A DNA stretch of 64,000 nucleotides from assembly GCF_002871005.1 (NCBI RefSeq), contig NZ_PHSN01000004.1, positions 310,001 through 374,000 of the forward strand, written 5' to 3'. The notes beneath the pieces were generated by a model. It was not told where the DNA came from, did not search any database, and was given only the letters and a program-made list of their open reading frames with translations. The position numbers were made by a program, and so were the translations under genes. Source of the DNA: Acidimangrovimonas sediminis. GTDB lineage: Bacteria > Pseudomonadota > Alphaproteobacteria > Rhodobacterales > Rhodobacteraceae. Shown in pieces: positions 10,252-21,146 of the stretch (the first letter of the stretch is position 1; each line of letters starts with the position of its first letter).

Positions 10252-10374
10252 TCAGAACAGCGACGGCAGAACGAGCCCCGCCATCAGCATGAACCCCAGT
10301 GCCGTGATCCCGGCCAGATCCTGAACCAGCGTCGGCGCCTGGCGGGCAATGATATCCTTGAGATCGTCAAACAT
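10252..10374 (-). CDS. 40-residue membrane protein preceded by a LexA box (candidate SOS-induced small protein)
   Basis: An open frame of 40 codons starts at ATG 10374 behind a strong AGGAGA ribosome-binding site with ideal spacing, and ends in TGA. The N-terminal half is charged and amphipathic (MFDDLKDIIARQ); from about residue 20 to the end it is one continuous hydrophobic segment (AGITALGFMLMAGLVLP), so a single-pass inner-membrane protein is predicted. A perfect GAAC-N7-GAAC LexA box lies 57-71 bases upstream and a strong terminator follows, so it is a complete transcription unit. It lies downstream of recG on the same strand. No family is recognised. Small SOS-induced membrane proteins such as Caulobacter SidA inhibit division; a similar role here is inference only. 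Confidence 0.72.
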   Translation of the reverse strand: MFDDLKDIIARQAPTLVQDLAGITALGFMLMAGLVLPSLF

Positions 10375-10384
10375 GGGGTTCTCC

Positions 10385-10480
10385 TGTTCTCTGTTGCCAC
10401 TTTGTTCTCACATCCTTAACGGTCTGTAAAGAACTTTTAGAGAACATTTGAGAACAAAAGGAAACCGCGCGAGGAGAACA
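10385..10480. repeat. Cluster of five GAGAACA/TGTTCTC heptamers with a perfect 10-bp inverted repeat
   Basis: The heptamer TGTTCTC occurs at 10385-10391 and 10403-10409, and its complement GAGAACA at 10440-10446, 10450-10456 and 10474-10480. TTTGTTCTCA (10401-10410) and TGAGAACAAA (10449-10458) form a perfect inverted repeat separated by 38 bases. The cluster surrounds the LexA box and reaches the ribosome-binding site of the small gene, which suggests a multi-site operator. Confidence 0.6.
10431..10445 (-). promoter_or_regulatory. LexA box (SOS operator)
   Basis: GAACTTTTAGAGAAC, read as GTTC-N7-GTTC on the minus strand, matches exactly the LexA operator known from Rhodobacter, Caulobacter and other alphaproteobacteria. 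It lies between the recG stop and the 40-residue gene, on the promoter side of the latter. A further GAAC follows six bases later (10452-10455). The LexA gene itself is not in the window. Confidence 0.75.
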
Positions 10481-10483
10481 CCG

Positions 10484-12574
10484 CTAACCTACTGAAATCA
10501 GGCGGATCGCCCGGTCCTGCTCCATCAACCAGAGGAGAACGCGCGCCGCCTTGCCGCGGGCGCTTTCCAGCGTCGGGTCGTCTGCCAGCAGCCGACGTGC
10601 GTCGGATTGCGCGATCGCCATCAGCGCGGACTGCCGTTCCAGATCGGCAATACGGAACCGGGGCAGCCCGGACTGCGCCGTCCCGATCAGGTCGCCCGCG
10701 CCGCGCATCGCCAGGTCTTCCTCGGCAATGCGAAAACCGTCTTCGGTGTCGCGCAGAACCTGCAACCTGCGCGCGCCGCTCTCGCCCAGCGGCGGGCGGT
10801 ACATCAAGAGGCAGGTGGAGGCCGCCGCGCCGCGCCCGACCCGCCCGCGCAGCTGGTGCAGCTGGGCCAGGCCGAAGGTCTCGGCCTGTTCGATGACCAT
10901 GATCGACGCATTCGGAACGTTCACCCCCACCTCGATCACCGTGGTGGCGACCAGAACCCGGGTGCGCGCGGCAACGAAATCGGCCATCGCCCTGTCCTTG
11001 TCGGCGGGCGGCATCTGGCCATGGACAAGGCCCACGACCCCCTCGCCAAGGGTCGCACGAAGGTGGCGGAACCGATCCTCGGCGGCGGTCAGATCGCTTA
11101 CCTCGCTCTCGTCGACCAGCGGGCAGACCCAATAGGCCTGCCGCCCCTCCTCGACCGCGCGGCGCAGATGATCGACCACCTCGTCCATCCGCCCGGAGGA
11201 GACGAGCGCGGTGGTCACCGGCGTCCGCCCGGGCGGCTTTTCGTCGAGCACCGAGATATCCATGTCGCCATATTGCGCAAGGCTGAGCGAGCGCGGGATC
11301 GGCGTCGCCGTCATCACCAGGACGTCGGCGTGTTCGCCCTTGGCGCCCAGCTCCATCCGCTGCGCCACGCCGAAGCGGTGCTGTTCGTCGATCACCGCCA
11401 GCCGCAGATCGGCGAAATGCACGTCCTTCTGGAACACCGCATGGGTACCCACCAGCACCGCGATCTCGCCCGAGGCCAGCGCGCCGAGCTTCGCAGCCCG
11501 CTCGACGCCCTTGTCGCGCCCGGTCAGCAGCTCCAGCCGCACCCCCGCCGCCTCGGCCAACGGGCGCAGGCTTTCGAGGTGCTGGCGCGCCAGGATCTCG
11601 GTCGGCGCCATCATCACGCCCTGCCCGCCCGCCTCCACCGCGACCAGCAGCGCAAGGAAGGCGACCAGGGTCTTGCCCGCGCCGACGTCACCCTGCAGCA
11701 GCCGGTTCATGCGCTGCGTGCCCGCCATGTCGGCGGCGATCTCGTCGATGCAGCGCCGCTGCGCGCCGGTGGCGGAATAGGGAAGCGATTTCAGCACCTT
11801 GTCCTGCAACGCGCCGGTGCCCTTGCTGGGCCGCCCCTTGCCGCGCCGCAGGCTCAGCCGGGCAAGCGCGAGGGTCAGCTGATGCGCCAGAAGCTCATCA
11901 TAGGCCAGACGCTGGCGCGCCGGGGCCGAGGGCGAGATGTCGGCCGCGCTTTGCGGCGCGTGCACTGCGGCCAGCGCGTCGTGCCAGTCGGGCCAGCCCT
12001 CGCGCTCCTTGAGCGCAGGGTCGATCCATTCCTCCAGCTCCGGCGCACGGTCCAGCGCGCCGGCCGCGGCCCGGGCCATCGTCTTCTGCGTCACCCCGGC
12101 GGTCAGCGGATAGACCGGTTCGTAGAGCGGCAGCTCTCCCTCCTGCTCGACCGGGAGAATATGGTCGGGATGGGCCATCTGACCGATGCCGTCGAACAGC
12201 TCCACCCGGCCCGAGACGATGCGCCGCTGGCCGGTCGGCAGGATCTTCTGCAGGTAGTCGCCACGGCCGTGAAAGAACACCAGCTGGAATTCGACCTGCC
12301 CGTCGTCGACATTCACCCGGTAGGGCCGCCCCCGGCTGCGCGGCGGCAGATGCGCGCCGATCGTCACCTCGACCGTGACGACCCCGGGCAGCGTAGCCCC
12401 CCGGATCGTGTCGCGACGGCGGCGGTCGATGCCGGTATGGGGCAGCGTGAACAACAGGTCGCGGGGGCGTTCCACGGCCAGGCCCGTCAGCGCCTCGGCC
12501 ACCTTGGGGCCGATGCCCGGCAGTGTCTCGATCCCGGCGAAGAGCGGGAACAGGATCTCGGGCCGCCCGGCCAC
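10484..12574 (-). CDS. recG: ATP-dependent DNA helicase RecG
   Basis: Encodes 696 residues, the normal length. RecG is a monomeric superfamily 2 helicase that reverses stalled replication forks and migrates Holliday junctions. The N-terminal wedge/OB region is followed by Walker A GDVGAGKTLVAF, the DEQH box (VIDEQHRFG), MTATPIPRSL (motif III) and the C-terminal helicase motifs including QLHQLRGRVGRG. The start is GTG at 12574, immediately next to the TAG stop of ligA, so the two repair genes are co-transcribed. Downstream on the same strand lies the LexA-boxed small gene. I see no LexA box before ligA. Confidence 0.96.
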   Translation of the reverse strand: MAGRPEILFPLFAGIETLPGIGPKVAEALTGLAVERPRDLLFTLPHTGIDRRRRDTIRGATLPGVVTVEVTIGAHLPPRSRGRPYRVNVDDGQVEFQLVFFHGRGDYLQKILPTGQRRIVSGRVELFDGIGQMAHPDHILPVEQEGELPLYEPVYPLTAGVTQKTMARAAAGALDRAPELEEWIDPALKEREGWPDWHDALAAVHAPQSAADISPSAPARQRLAYDELLAHQLTLALARLSLRRGKGRPSKGTGALQDKVLKSLPYSATGAQRRCIDEIAADMAGTQRMNRLLQGDVGAGKTLVAFLALLVAVEAGGQGVMMAPTEILARQHLESLRPLAEAAGVRLELLTGRDKGVERAAKLGALASGEIAVLVGTHAVFQKDVHFADLRLAVIDEQHRFGVAQRMELGAKGEHADVLVMTATPIPRSLSLAQYGDMDISVLDEKPPGRTPVTTALVSSGRMDEVVDHLRRAVEEGRQAYWVCPLVDESEVSDLTAAEDRFRHLRATLGEGVVGLVHGQMPPADKDRAMADFVAARTRVLVATTVIEVGVNVPNASIMVIEQAETFGLAQLHQLRGRVGRGAAASTCLLMYRPPLGESGARRLQVLRDTEDGFRIAEEDLAMRGAGDLIGTAQSGLPRFRIADLERQSALMAIAQSDARRLLADDPTLESARGKAARVLLWLMEQDRAIRLISVG

Positions 12575-14992
<2,418 letters not shown>

Positions 14993-15709
14993 TCAGGCCC
15001 CCATGGCAAGGCGTGGCGCGCTGCCGGAGGCCGGTGCCGGATCGCGCAGGACGTAGCCGCGCCCCCAGACCGTCTCGATGTAATTGTCGCCGCCCGTCGC
15101 CTCCGACAGCTTCTTGCGCAACTTGCAGATGAAGACGTCGATGATCTTCAACTCTGGCTCGTCCATGCCGCCGTAGAGGTGATTGAGGAACATCTCCTTG
15201 GTCAGGGTCGTCCCCTTCCGCAGCGAGAGCAGTTCGAACATCTGGTATTCCTTGCCGGTCAGATGCACCGCCTTGCCCTCGGCGTCGACGGTCTTGGCGT
15301 CGAGGTTCACGGTCACCTTGCCGGTGCGGATCACCGATTGCGCATGCCCCTTGGACCGGCGGATGATCGCGTGGATCCGCGCCACCAGTTCCTCGCGGTG
15401 GAACGGCTTGGTCAGGTAATCATCGGCGCCGAAGCCGAAGCCCTTGATCTTGCTTTCCGTCGCGTCGTCGCCCGACAGAATGAGGATCGGCGTCTCGATC
15501 TTGGCCAGTCGCAGCTGGCGCAGCACCTCGTGCCCGGACATGTCGGGCAGGTTCAGATCCAGCAGGATCAGGTCGTAATCGTAAAGCTTGGCAAGATCGA
15601 CGCCCTCTTCTCCCAGGTCGGTACAATAGACGTTGAGATTGGCGTGGGTCAGCATCAGTTCGATGCTGCGCGAGGTGGTGGGGTCGTCCTCAACCAGCAG
15701 GATCCGCAT
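14993..15709 (-). CDS. ctrA: Cell-cycle/motility response regulator CtrA
   Basis: Encodes 238 residues of an OmpR-family response regulator. The receiver domain starts [20 protein letters not shown] with the phospho-acceptor aspartate at residue 51 ([16 protein letters not shown]), and the C-terminal winged helix includes [14 protein letters not shown] and TVWGRGYVL, matching CtrA closely. In Caulobacter CtrA is essential for the cell cycle; in Rhodobacterales it is usually non-essential and drives flagellar, chemotaxis and gene-transfer-agent genes. The gene follows sciP, its known antagonist, by 95 bases. A TTAA-N7-TTAC sequence upstream suggests autoregulation. The protein ends in a non-conserved Ala/Pro tail rather than the proteolysis tag seen in Caulobacter. 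Confidence 0.96.
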   Translation of the reverse strand: MRILLVEDDPTTSRSIELMLTHANLNVYCTDLGEEGVDLAKLYDYDLILLDLNLPDMSGHEVLRQLRLAKIETPILILSGDDATESKIKGFGFGADDYLTKPFHREELVARIHAIIRRSKGHAQSVIRTGKVTVNLDAKTVDAEGKAVHLTGKEYQMFELLSLRKGTTLTKEMFLNHLYGGMDEPELKIIDVFICKLRKKLSEATGGDNYIETVWGRGYVLRDPAPASGSAPRLAMGA

Positions 15710-15762
15710 TACAAACTCTCCGCAATGAACTCGTCTTCGTTAACAGCTTTCACGGCAAATGG

Positions 15763-15777
15763 TTAATCACTGGTTAC
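15763..15777. promoter_or_regulatory. CtrA-box-like site upstream of ctrA
   Basis: TTAA-N7-TTAC, one base off the CtrA consensus, lies 54 bases before the ctrA start in an AT-rich stretch that also holds GTTAACAG (15739-15746). Autoregulation of ctrA is established in Caulobacter; here it is inferred from this site. Confidence 0.45.
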
Positions 15778-15797
15778 TCTGACAGAAATTCGCCCAA

Positions 15798-15816
15798 CGA
15801 CAACTTAAAGTTGTCG
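15798..15816. repeat. Perfect 19-base palindrome over the sciP stop codon
   Basis: CGACAACTTAAAGTTGTCG consists of two 9-base arms around a central A, and the TAA stop of sciP (15805-15807) lies within it. It is too tightly folded for a good RNA hairpin, so a protein-binding site on the DNA between sciP and ctrA is equally likely. Confidence 0.5.
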
Positions 15817-16083
15817 ATATTTTTGCAGGGAGGTGACCTTGAGAGCGGCTTCGCCATGGGTGTCCACCGCGGCGCACCAGCTGTCGAACTCCTCCTCCGA
15901 CAGCGCGTAGCGTTCCAGCGCCTCGCGCCGCGGGATCAGCCCGTAGGCCACGGCGCGCACCACGATCACCTTGCGGCTGGCAACCCAGCGGCGGGTGTCG
16001 GCAGGCGGCAGGTCGGCCCGGCTGAGGATGGTCCCATCGGGCAGCGTCACCTGCCGCGGGCCGTCGACTTTCTTCAGGTACAT
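15805..16083 (-). CDS. sciP: CtrA inhibitor SciP (DUF1153 family)
   Basis: Encodes 92 residues. SciP is a small helix-turn-helix protein that binds CtrA and blocks its activation of target promoters. The sequence has the highly conserved family core WVASRKVIVVRAVAYGLI followed by ALERYALSEEEFDSWC. I took the start at MYLKKVDGPRQV (ATG 16083); the open frame continues far upstream antisense to mnmA but that part is shadow. The gene is directly upstream of ctrA on the same strand, putting inhibitor and target together. A CtrA-box-like sequence 45-59 bases before the start suggests CtrA activates its own inhibitor, as in Caulobacter. Confidence 0.92.
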   Translation of the reverse strand: MYLKKVDGPRQVTLPDGTILSRADLPPADTRRWVASRKVIVVRAVAYGLIPRREALERYALSEEEFDSWCAAVDTHGEAALKVTSLQKYRQL

Positions 16084-16127
16084 GGGTTTTCCCTCGTCTT
16101 CCGGTGCGCAAGATTGGCACCGCGCCC

Positions 16128-16142
16128 TTAAGGAGCGGTGAA
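16128..16142. promoter_or_regulatory. CtrA-box-like site upstream of sciP
   Basis: TTAA-N7-TGAA (one mismatch) lies in the 135-base divergent region between sciP and mnmA, 45-59 bases before the sciP start. In Caulobacter sciP is CtrA-activated; the position here fits the same feedback. Sequence match alone is weak. Confidence 0.35.
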
Positions 16143-16218
16143 GCGAGGGGTTGAGGATGCGGGGCATTTTCCTATATTCCTGCGCACCTCCTCCGACACA
16201 CGGCGAAAGGCCGCTGCA

Positions 16219-17364
16219 ATGGCACTCGATGCAAAGACTGGTCTGAACTCGCTGGGCTTCCCCAAGCCCCCGGCCGAGACCCGCGTGGTGGTCGCCATGT
16301 CGGGCGGCGTCGACAGCTCCGTCGTGGCGGCGATGCTGGCCGAGGAAGGCTATGACGTGGTGGGCGTCACGCTGCAGCTTTACGACCACGGGGCCGCACT
16401 GGCCAAGAAGGGCGCCTGCTGCGCCGGCCGCGACATCCACGACGCGCGCCGCGTGGCCGAGGCAATGGGCTTTCCGCATTACGTGCTGGATTACGAGAAC
16501 ACCTTCCGGGAGGCGGTGATCGACGAATTCGCCGATGCCTACCTTGCCGGCGCAACCCCCGTGCCCTGCATCCGCTGCAACGAGCGGGTGAAGTTCCGCG
16601 ACCTGCTGGAGACGGCCAAGGATCTGGAGGCCGATTGCATGGCGACCGGCCATTACATCCAACGGATGATGGGCGAGAGCGGGCCGGAACTGCACTCGGC
16701 GGCGGATGCGAACCGCGATCAGAGCTATTTCCTGTTCTCGACCACGCCGGAACAGCTCTCCTACCTGCGCTTTCCGCTGGGCCACCTGGCGTCGAAGGCC
16801 GAAACCCGGGCGCTGGCGGCGAAATACGGCCTGCCGGTGGCGGACAAGCCCGACAGCCAGGACATCTGCTTCGTGCCGAACGGCAATTATGCCTCGGTGA
16901 TCGAGAAGCTGCGCCCCGGCGCCGCCGACCCGGGCGAGATCGTCGACATGGAAGGTAACGTCCTGGGCGAACACCGCGGCGTCATCCACTACACCATCGG
17001 GCAGCGCCGGGGCCTGGGCATCGGCGGCCTCGCAGACCCGCTCTACGTGGTGAAGCTCGACCCCGAGGCACGCCGGGTGGTCGTCGGCCCGAAAGAGGCG
17101 CTCTCCACCCGCATCGTCCCGGTGCGCGAGATCAACTGGCTGGGCGACGAGCCGCTCACGGCACGCCCGGAATGGGAGGTGTCGGTCAAGGTCCGCTCCA
17201 CCCGCCCGCCGCGCCCGGCAGTGATCCGCCCGGTCTCGGCCACCGAGGCGCAGGTGGAACTGCTCACCCCCGAGGAAGGCGTGAGCCCGGGTCAGGCCTG
17301 CGTCTTCTACGCCCCCGACAGCACGCGCGTGCTCGGCGGCGGCTGGATCTGGCGCGGCAAGTAA
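16219..17364 (+). CDS. mnmA: tRNA-specific 2-thiouridylase MnmA
   Basis: Encodes 381 residues. MnmA thiolates U34 in the anticodon of tRNAs for Lys, Glu and Gln. It shows the PP-loop [15 protein letters not shown] near the N-terminus, the catalytic cysteines in [10 protein letters not shown] and DSQDICFVP, the tRNA-recognition TGHYIQR segment and the [11 protein letters not shown] element of the central domain. Start ATG 16219 follows AAAGG; the longer frame to 16138 would read through the sciP promoter region. It is convergent with phoB; a palindromic intergenic element fills the gap. Confidence 0.95.
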   Translation: MALDAKTGLNSLGFPKPPAETRVVVAMSGGVDSSVVAAMLAEEGYDVVGVTLQLYDHGAALAKKGACCAGRDIHDARRVAEAMGFPHYVLDYENTFREAVIDEFADAYLAGATPVPCIRCNERVKFRDLLETAKDLEADCMATGHYIQRMMGESGPELHSAADANRDQSYFLFSTTPEQLSYLRFPLGHLASKAETRALAAKYGLPVADKPDSQDICFVPNGNYASVIEKLRPGAADPGEIVDMEGNVLGEHRGVIHYTIGQRRGLGIGGLADPLYVVKLDPEARRVVVGPKEALSTRIVPVREINWLGDEPLTARPEWEVSVKVRSTRPPRPAVIRPVSATEAQVELLTPEEGVSPGQACVFYAPDSTRVLGGGWIWRGK

Positions 17365-17401
17365 ACCCTGAAGACAGCGCCGGAATGAAAGGTCAGCGGT
17401 G

Positions 17402-17548
17402 GTTTCACACCCCCGCACCCACCGCATCCGCGGGGGTTTCACACCCCCGCACCCCCGTGGGATATTTCCGCTCAGAAGAAGACAGACCCTCTTCCCTTTC
17501 TGCTCTCAAATATCCCGGGGGTGCAGGGGGCAGCGCCCCCGCCGGTCC
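17402..17548. repeat. Intergenic palindromic element (copy 1), between mnmA and phoB
   Basis: The gap between two convergent genes contains two direct copies of GTTTCACACCCCCGCACCC (17402-17420, 17436-17454) and an inverted repeat GGGATATTT/AAATATCCC (17459-17467, 17508-17516) flanked by GC-rich CCCCC and GGGGG arms ending in GGGGGCAGCGCCCCC. Similar elements occur at 26967, 33680, 50657 and 55524. It probably acts as a bidirectional terminator. Confidence 0.8.
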
Positions 17549-18238
17549 CTAGCCCAGGGCGTAGCCGGCGCCGCGAACGGTGCGCACCGGATCCTCTCCG
17601 CCCTTCTGGCAGAGCGCCTTGCGCAGGCGACCGATGTGGACGTCGACGGTGCGCGTATCGACGTAGATGTCGCGGCCCCAGACGCGGTCGAGGAGCTGTT
17701 CGCGGCTCCAGACCCGGCCCGGCTTTTCCATGAAGGTGGCGAGCAGGCGGAATTCCGTGGGCCCGAGTTTCAGGACGTCGGGGCCGCGGTAGACGCGGTG
17801 GCTTTCGCTGTCGAGCTTGATGTCCTCGAATTCCAGCACTGCGCCCACCGTCGAGGGGCGGACGCGGCGGAGTTGGGCCCGCACACGGGCCATCATCTCG
17901 ACCACGGAATAGGGTTTCACGACGTAATCGTCGGCACCGGTTTCCAGACCGCGGACGCGATCCACCTCTTCCGAGCGGGCCGAGAGCATGATGATCGGAA
18001 TCGCGCGCGTGTCGGGCCGGGTCTTCAGCTGGCGGCAGACCTCGATCCCCGAGACGCCGGGCAGCATCCAGTCGAGCACCACGATGTCCGGCGCCTCTTC
18101 GGCCACCAGCATCAGCGCCTCATCCCCGGTCTCGGCACGGGCGACACGGAAGCCCTCGGCCTCGAGGTTGTAGGCCAGAACCTCGCGCTGGGCGGGCTCG
18201 TCCTCGACCACCAGGACGGTCGGCGCCTCGCCCGCCAT
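17549..18238 (-). CDS. phoB: Phosphate regulon response regulator PhoB
   Basis: Encodes 229 residues, OmpR family. The receiver has the acidic pair VVEDEPAQRE, phospho-acceptor Asp56 in IVVLDWMLPG and the conserved lysine in DDYVVKPYS; the winged-helix C-terminus carries LGPTEFRLLATFMEKPG and DVHIGRLRKAL, typical of PhoB. It activates Pho-box promoters when phosphorylated by PhoR. It is the last gene of the operon phoR-pstSCAB-phoU-phoB, and its start overlaps the phoU stop by one base (TGATG). Confidence 0.95.
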   Translation of the reverse strand: MAGEAPTVLVVEDEPAQREVLAYNLEAEGFRVARAETGDEALMLVAEEAPDIVVLDWMLPGVSGIEVCRQLKTRPDTRAIPIIMLSARSEEVDRVRGLETGADDYVVKPYSVVEMMARVRAQLRRVRPSTVGAVLEFEDIKLDSESHRVYRGPDVLKLGPTEFRLLATFMEKPGRVWSREQLLDRVWGRDIYVDTRTVDVHIGRLRKALCQKGGEDPVRTVRGAGYALG

Positions 18239-18951
18239 CAGAACTCCCCCTCGCCGGTGAGCGAGGTCTTGTCGGCCTTGGGCCGCACATCCTCGGGCAG
18301 TTTGCCGGTGACGAGGTAGATCACCTGCTCGGCGATGGTGGTGGCGTGGTCGCCCATGCGTTCGATGTTCTTGGCGATGAAGTGGAGGTGCATGCAGGCG
18401 GTGATGTTGCGCGGGTCCTCCATCATGTGGGTCAGGAACTCGCGGAACAGCGCGTTGTACATCTGGTCGACGTCGTGGTCGCGCTGGCGCACGTCCTGCG
18501 CCAGTTCCACGTCGCGCTGGATGTAGCTGTCGAGTGCGTCCTTCAGCATCAGCTCGACCTCCTTCGCCATCCGGCGGATCGCGCCGCTGGCGCCCTCGAC
18601 CGGCGACATCTGGCTGAGCACGGTGGAGCGCTTGGCGAGATTCTTGGCGTAATCGCCGACGCGTTCCAGCGAGGAGGAGATCTTCATCACCGAAAGCACG
18701 GTGCGCAGGTCCGACGCGGTCGGGGCGCGCAGAGCGATGACGCGGGCGGCCTCTTCCGTGACCTGCTGGTCGAGCGCGTCGATCAGCCGGTCGTTGGCGC
18801 GCACCTTGTCGGCCAGCTCCTCGTCGCGGGTTTCCAAGGCGCGGGCGGCGTCGAGGATGGCGGTCTCGACGAGGCCGCCCATCTTCATGATCATCGCCTG
18901 GATCGCTTCGAGGTCGCGATCGAAGGCGGCGGCGATATGGGTCGTTTCCAT
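18238..18951 (-). CDS. phoU: Phosphate transport system regulator PhoU
   Basis: Encodes 237 residues, all-helical, with the two characteristic PhoU repeats (SSLERVGDYAKNLAKR and KNIERMGDHATTIAEQ), each carrying acidic residues that bind metal. PhoU links the Pst transporter to PhoR and keeps the Pho regulon off in high phosphate. It lies between pstB and phoB, 46 bases after pstB, with its stop overlapping the phoB start. Confidence 0.96.
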   Translation of the reverse strand: METTHIAAAFDRDLEAIQAMIMKMGGLVETAILDAARALETRDEELADKVRANDRLIDALDQQVTEEAARVIALRAPTASDLRTVLSVMKISSSLERVGDYAKNLAKRSTVLSQMSPVEGASGAIRRMAKEVELMLKDALDSYIQRDVELAQDVRQRDHDVDQMYNALFREFLTHMMEDPRNITACMHLHFIAKNIERMGDHATTIAEQVIYLVTGKLPEDVRPKADKTSLTGEGEF

Positions 18952-18997
18952 GGTCCTGTCCTGTTCCTTGCGGGCGGTCCGGCTGCCCCTTTGCCGA

Positions 18998-19795
18998 TCA
19001 GCCGATCCGGCCCGTGATGTAGCTTTCCGTGCGCGGATCCCTGGGCGTGGTGAAGATCTGGCCGGTCTCGCCGTATTCTACCAAGTTCCCTAGATGGAAA
19101 AATGCCGTCTTTTGTGACACTCGTGCTGCTTGTTGCATGGAGTGGGTCACAATTACGACAGCAAAACGGGTTCTCAGCTCGTCGATCAACTCCTCGATCT
19201 GGGCCGTGGCGATCGGGTCGAGGGCCGAGGCGGGCTCATCCATCAGCAGGACCTCGGGCGCGGTGGCGATGGCGCGGGCGATGCACAGGCGCTGCTGCTG
19301 GCCGCCCGACAGGCCCGTGCCGGGCGCCTGCAGCCGGTCCTTGACCTCTTTCCACAGCGCCGCGCGCTTCAGCGCGCTTTCGACCACCTCGTCCATCTCG
19401 GCCTTGCCGCGGACGAGGCCGTGGATCTTCGGCCCGTAGGCCACGTTGTCGTAGATCGACTTGGGAAACGGGTTCGGCTTCTGAAACACCATGCCCACCC
19501 GGGCGCGCAGCTGCACCGGGTCGACGCGCTTGTCGTAGATATCCTCGCCGTCGAGGGTGATCCTGCCTTCGACCCGGCAGCCGGCAACGGTGTCGTTCAT
19601 TCGGTTGAGGCAGCGCAGGAAGGTCGACTTGCCGCAGCCCGACGGGCCGATGAAGGCGGTGACGGTCTTGTCCTCGATCGCCACGCTGACATCCTTGATG
19701 GCGTGGTTGTCGCCGTAGAACACCTGCACGTCCTGCGCGTCGATCTTGATCTTGTCGTTCTGCACGATCCGCTCTTCCAGTCGCATGTCGTTCAT
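18998..19795 (-). CDS. pstB: Phosphate ABC transporter ATP-binding protein PstB
   Basis: Encodes 265 residues. It hydrolyses ATP to drive phosphate import through PstAC. Walker [20 protein letters not shown], signature [16 protein letters not shown] and Walker [17 protein letters not shown] are all canonical, followed by the H-loop [12 protein letters not shown]. Ten bases separate it from pstA. Start ATG 19795; an internal Met at residue 4 is an alternative. Confidence 0.96.
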   Translation of the reverse strand: MNDMRLEERIVQNDKIKIDAQDVQVFYGDNHAIKDVSVAIEDKTVTAFIGPSGCGKSTFLRCLNRMNDTVAGCRVEGRITLDGEDIYDKRVDPVQLRARVGMVFQKPNPFPKSIYDNVAYGPKIHGLVRGKAEMDEVVESALKRAALWKEVKDRLQAPGTGLSGGQQQRLCIARAIATAPEVLLMDEPASALDPIATAQIEELIDELRTRFAVVIVTHSMQQAARVSQKTAFFHLGNLVEYGETGQIFTTPRDPRTESYITGRIG

Positions 19796-19805
19796 TGGGG
19801 CCCCC

Positions 19806-21146
19806 TTACCAGCGGCGTTCGAACCGGCGGCGGATCAGGATCGCGGCCGTGTTCATGATAACGAGGAACACGAGGAGGACGATGATCGCCCCCGAGGCGC
19901 GTTCCACAAAAGCGGGATCGGCGCGCTGTGTCCAGTTGAAGACCTGCACGGGCAGCGCCGAGGACGGGTCGAAGAACCCTTCCGGCGGCGCGCCCGGGTA
20001 GTCGCGCACGAAGGCCACCATGCCGATCAGCAGAAGCGGCGCGGTCTCCCCCAGCGCCTGCGCCAGCCCGATGATCGCGCCGGTCATGATGCCGGGCATC
20101 GCCAGCGGCAGGACGTGGTGAAAGATCGCCTGGATCTTCGAGGCGCCGATGCCGAGCGCCGCGTCGCGGATCGAGGGCGGCACGGCCTTCAGCGCGGCGC
20201 GGGTGGCGATGATGATCGTGGGCAGGGTCATCAGGGTCAGGACGAGGCCGCCGACGATGGGCGCCGATTGCGGCAGGCCCGCGAAGTTGATGAAGATCGC
20301 GAGGCCGAGGATGCCGAACACGATGGAGGGCACGGCGGCAAGGTTCGAGATATTCACCTCGATCAGGTCGGTCCAGCGGTTCTGCGGCGCGAATTCCTCA
20401 AGGTAGATCGCCGTCGCAACACCGATCGGCAGGCTGAGGATCAGCACGATCAGCATCATGTAGGCCGAGCCGAGGATGGCCACGCCCAGCCCCGCGGCCT
20501 CGGGCCGCTGGTCCGAGGCGTCGGGCGCGGTCACGAAATCGCGGTTGAAGCCGGTGTGCAGGATCCCCGCCGTCTCCAGCGCATCCGCAAGATGCAGCTG
20601 CGCGGGCGAGACGTTGGAATCCTTCTCGGCGCTTTGCATCGTCACGCGGCCCTTCTCGTAGCCGTCGATCCGGCCGTTCACGAGGAAGCTTTGCGTCACG
20701 GCGGCGCCCACCAGCCGCGGATCCGCCAGCACCCGGTCGCGCAGCTGTGCCGCGGATTCCTTCGACAGGAAGCCGCTCAGGTCCTTCTTCGACAGCCCCT
20801 CGACCACAATCCCCCTGTCCTTGATCGCGGCACTCAGCGCGGCGGTGATCAGCGGCCCGTAGGTCAGCGTCGTCGCCTTCTTCATCACCTCGATGTCGCG
20901 GGTGCCGGACTTGTCGAGCTTTGCCGCCGGAAGCTCCACCTGCAACGTCACCCGTGTCTGGGTGAAGGCGCCGAGGCCATTGCCCAGAACCGAGGCGAGC
21001 AGCACCACCAGCGCCACGATCCCCGCCATCACAGCGGCAAGGCCATAGGCCCGGAACCGCGCCTCGGCCGCGTTGCGCCGACGGGTGCGGGCGTCGAGCG
21101 TCAGCAACGAGGGTTTCGCGGGGCGCTCTGCGATCACGTCCGTCAT
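19806..21146 (-). CDS. pstA: Phosphate ABC transporter permease PstA (long N-terminal form)
   Basis: Encodes 446 residues, about 150 more than E. coli PstA. After one N-terminal membrane segment (residues about 30-55) there is a periplasmic domain of roughly 150 residues (the DUF3333-type extension common in alphaproteobacteria), then the permease core with the ATPase-coupling loop around [23 protein letters not shown]. Start ATG 21146 overlaps the pstC stop by four bases; the same frame is open farther upstream through pstC but that is shadow sequence. It forms the phosphate channel with PstC. Confidence 0.94.
   Translation of the reverse strand: MTDVIAERPAKPSLLTLDARTRRRNAAEARFRAYGLAAVMAGIVALVVLLASVLGNGLGAFTQTRVTLQVELPAAKLDKSGTRDIEVMKKATTLTYGPLITAALSAAIKDRGIVVEGLSKKDLSGFLSKESAAQLRDRVLADPRLVGAAVTQSFLVNGRIDGYEKGRVTMQSAEKDSNVSPAQLHLADALETAGILHTGFNRDFVTAPDASDQRPEAAGLGVAILGSAYMMLIVLILSLPIGVATAIYLEEFAPQNRWTDLIEVNISNLAAVPSIVFGILGLAIFINFAGLPQSAPIVGGLVLTLMTLPTIIIATRAALKAVPPSIRDAALGIGASKIQAIFHHVLPLAMPGIMTGAIIGLAQALGETAPLLLIGMVAFVRDYPGAPPEGFFDPSSALPVQVFNWTQRADPAFVERASGAIIVLLVFLVIMNTAAILIRRRFERRW

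Noticed and set aside
16084-17442. Long frame antisense to mnmA joined to sciP
   Set aside because: Composition is that of a GC-rich shadow of mnmA; only the last 92 residues match a family.
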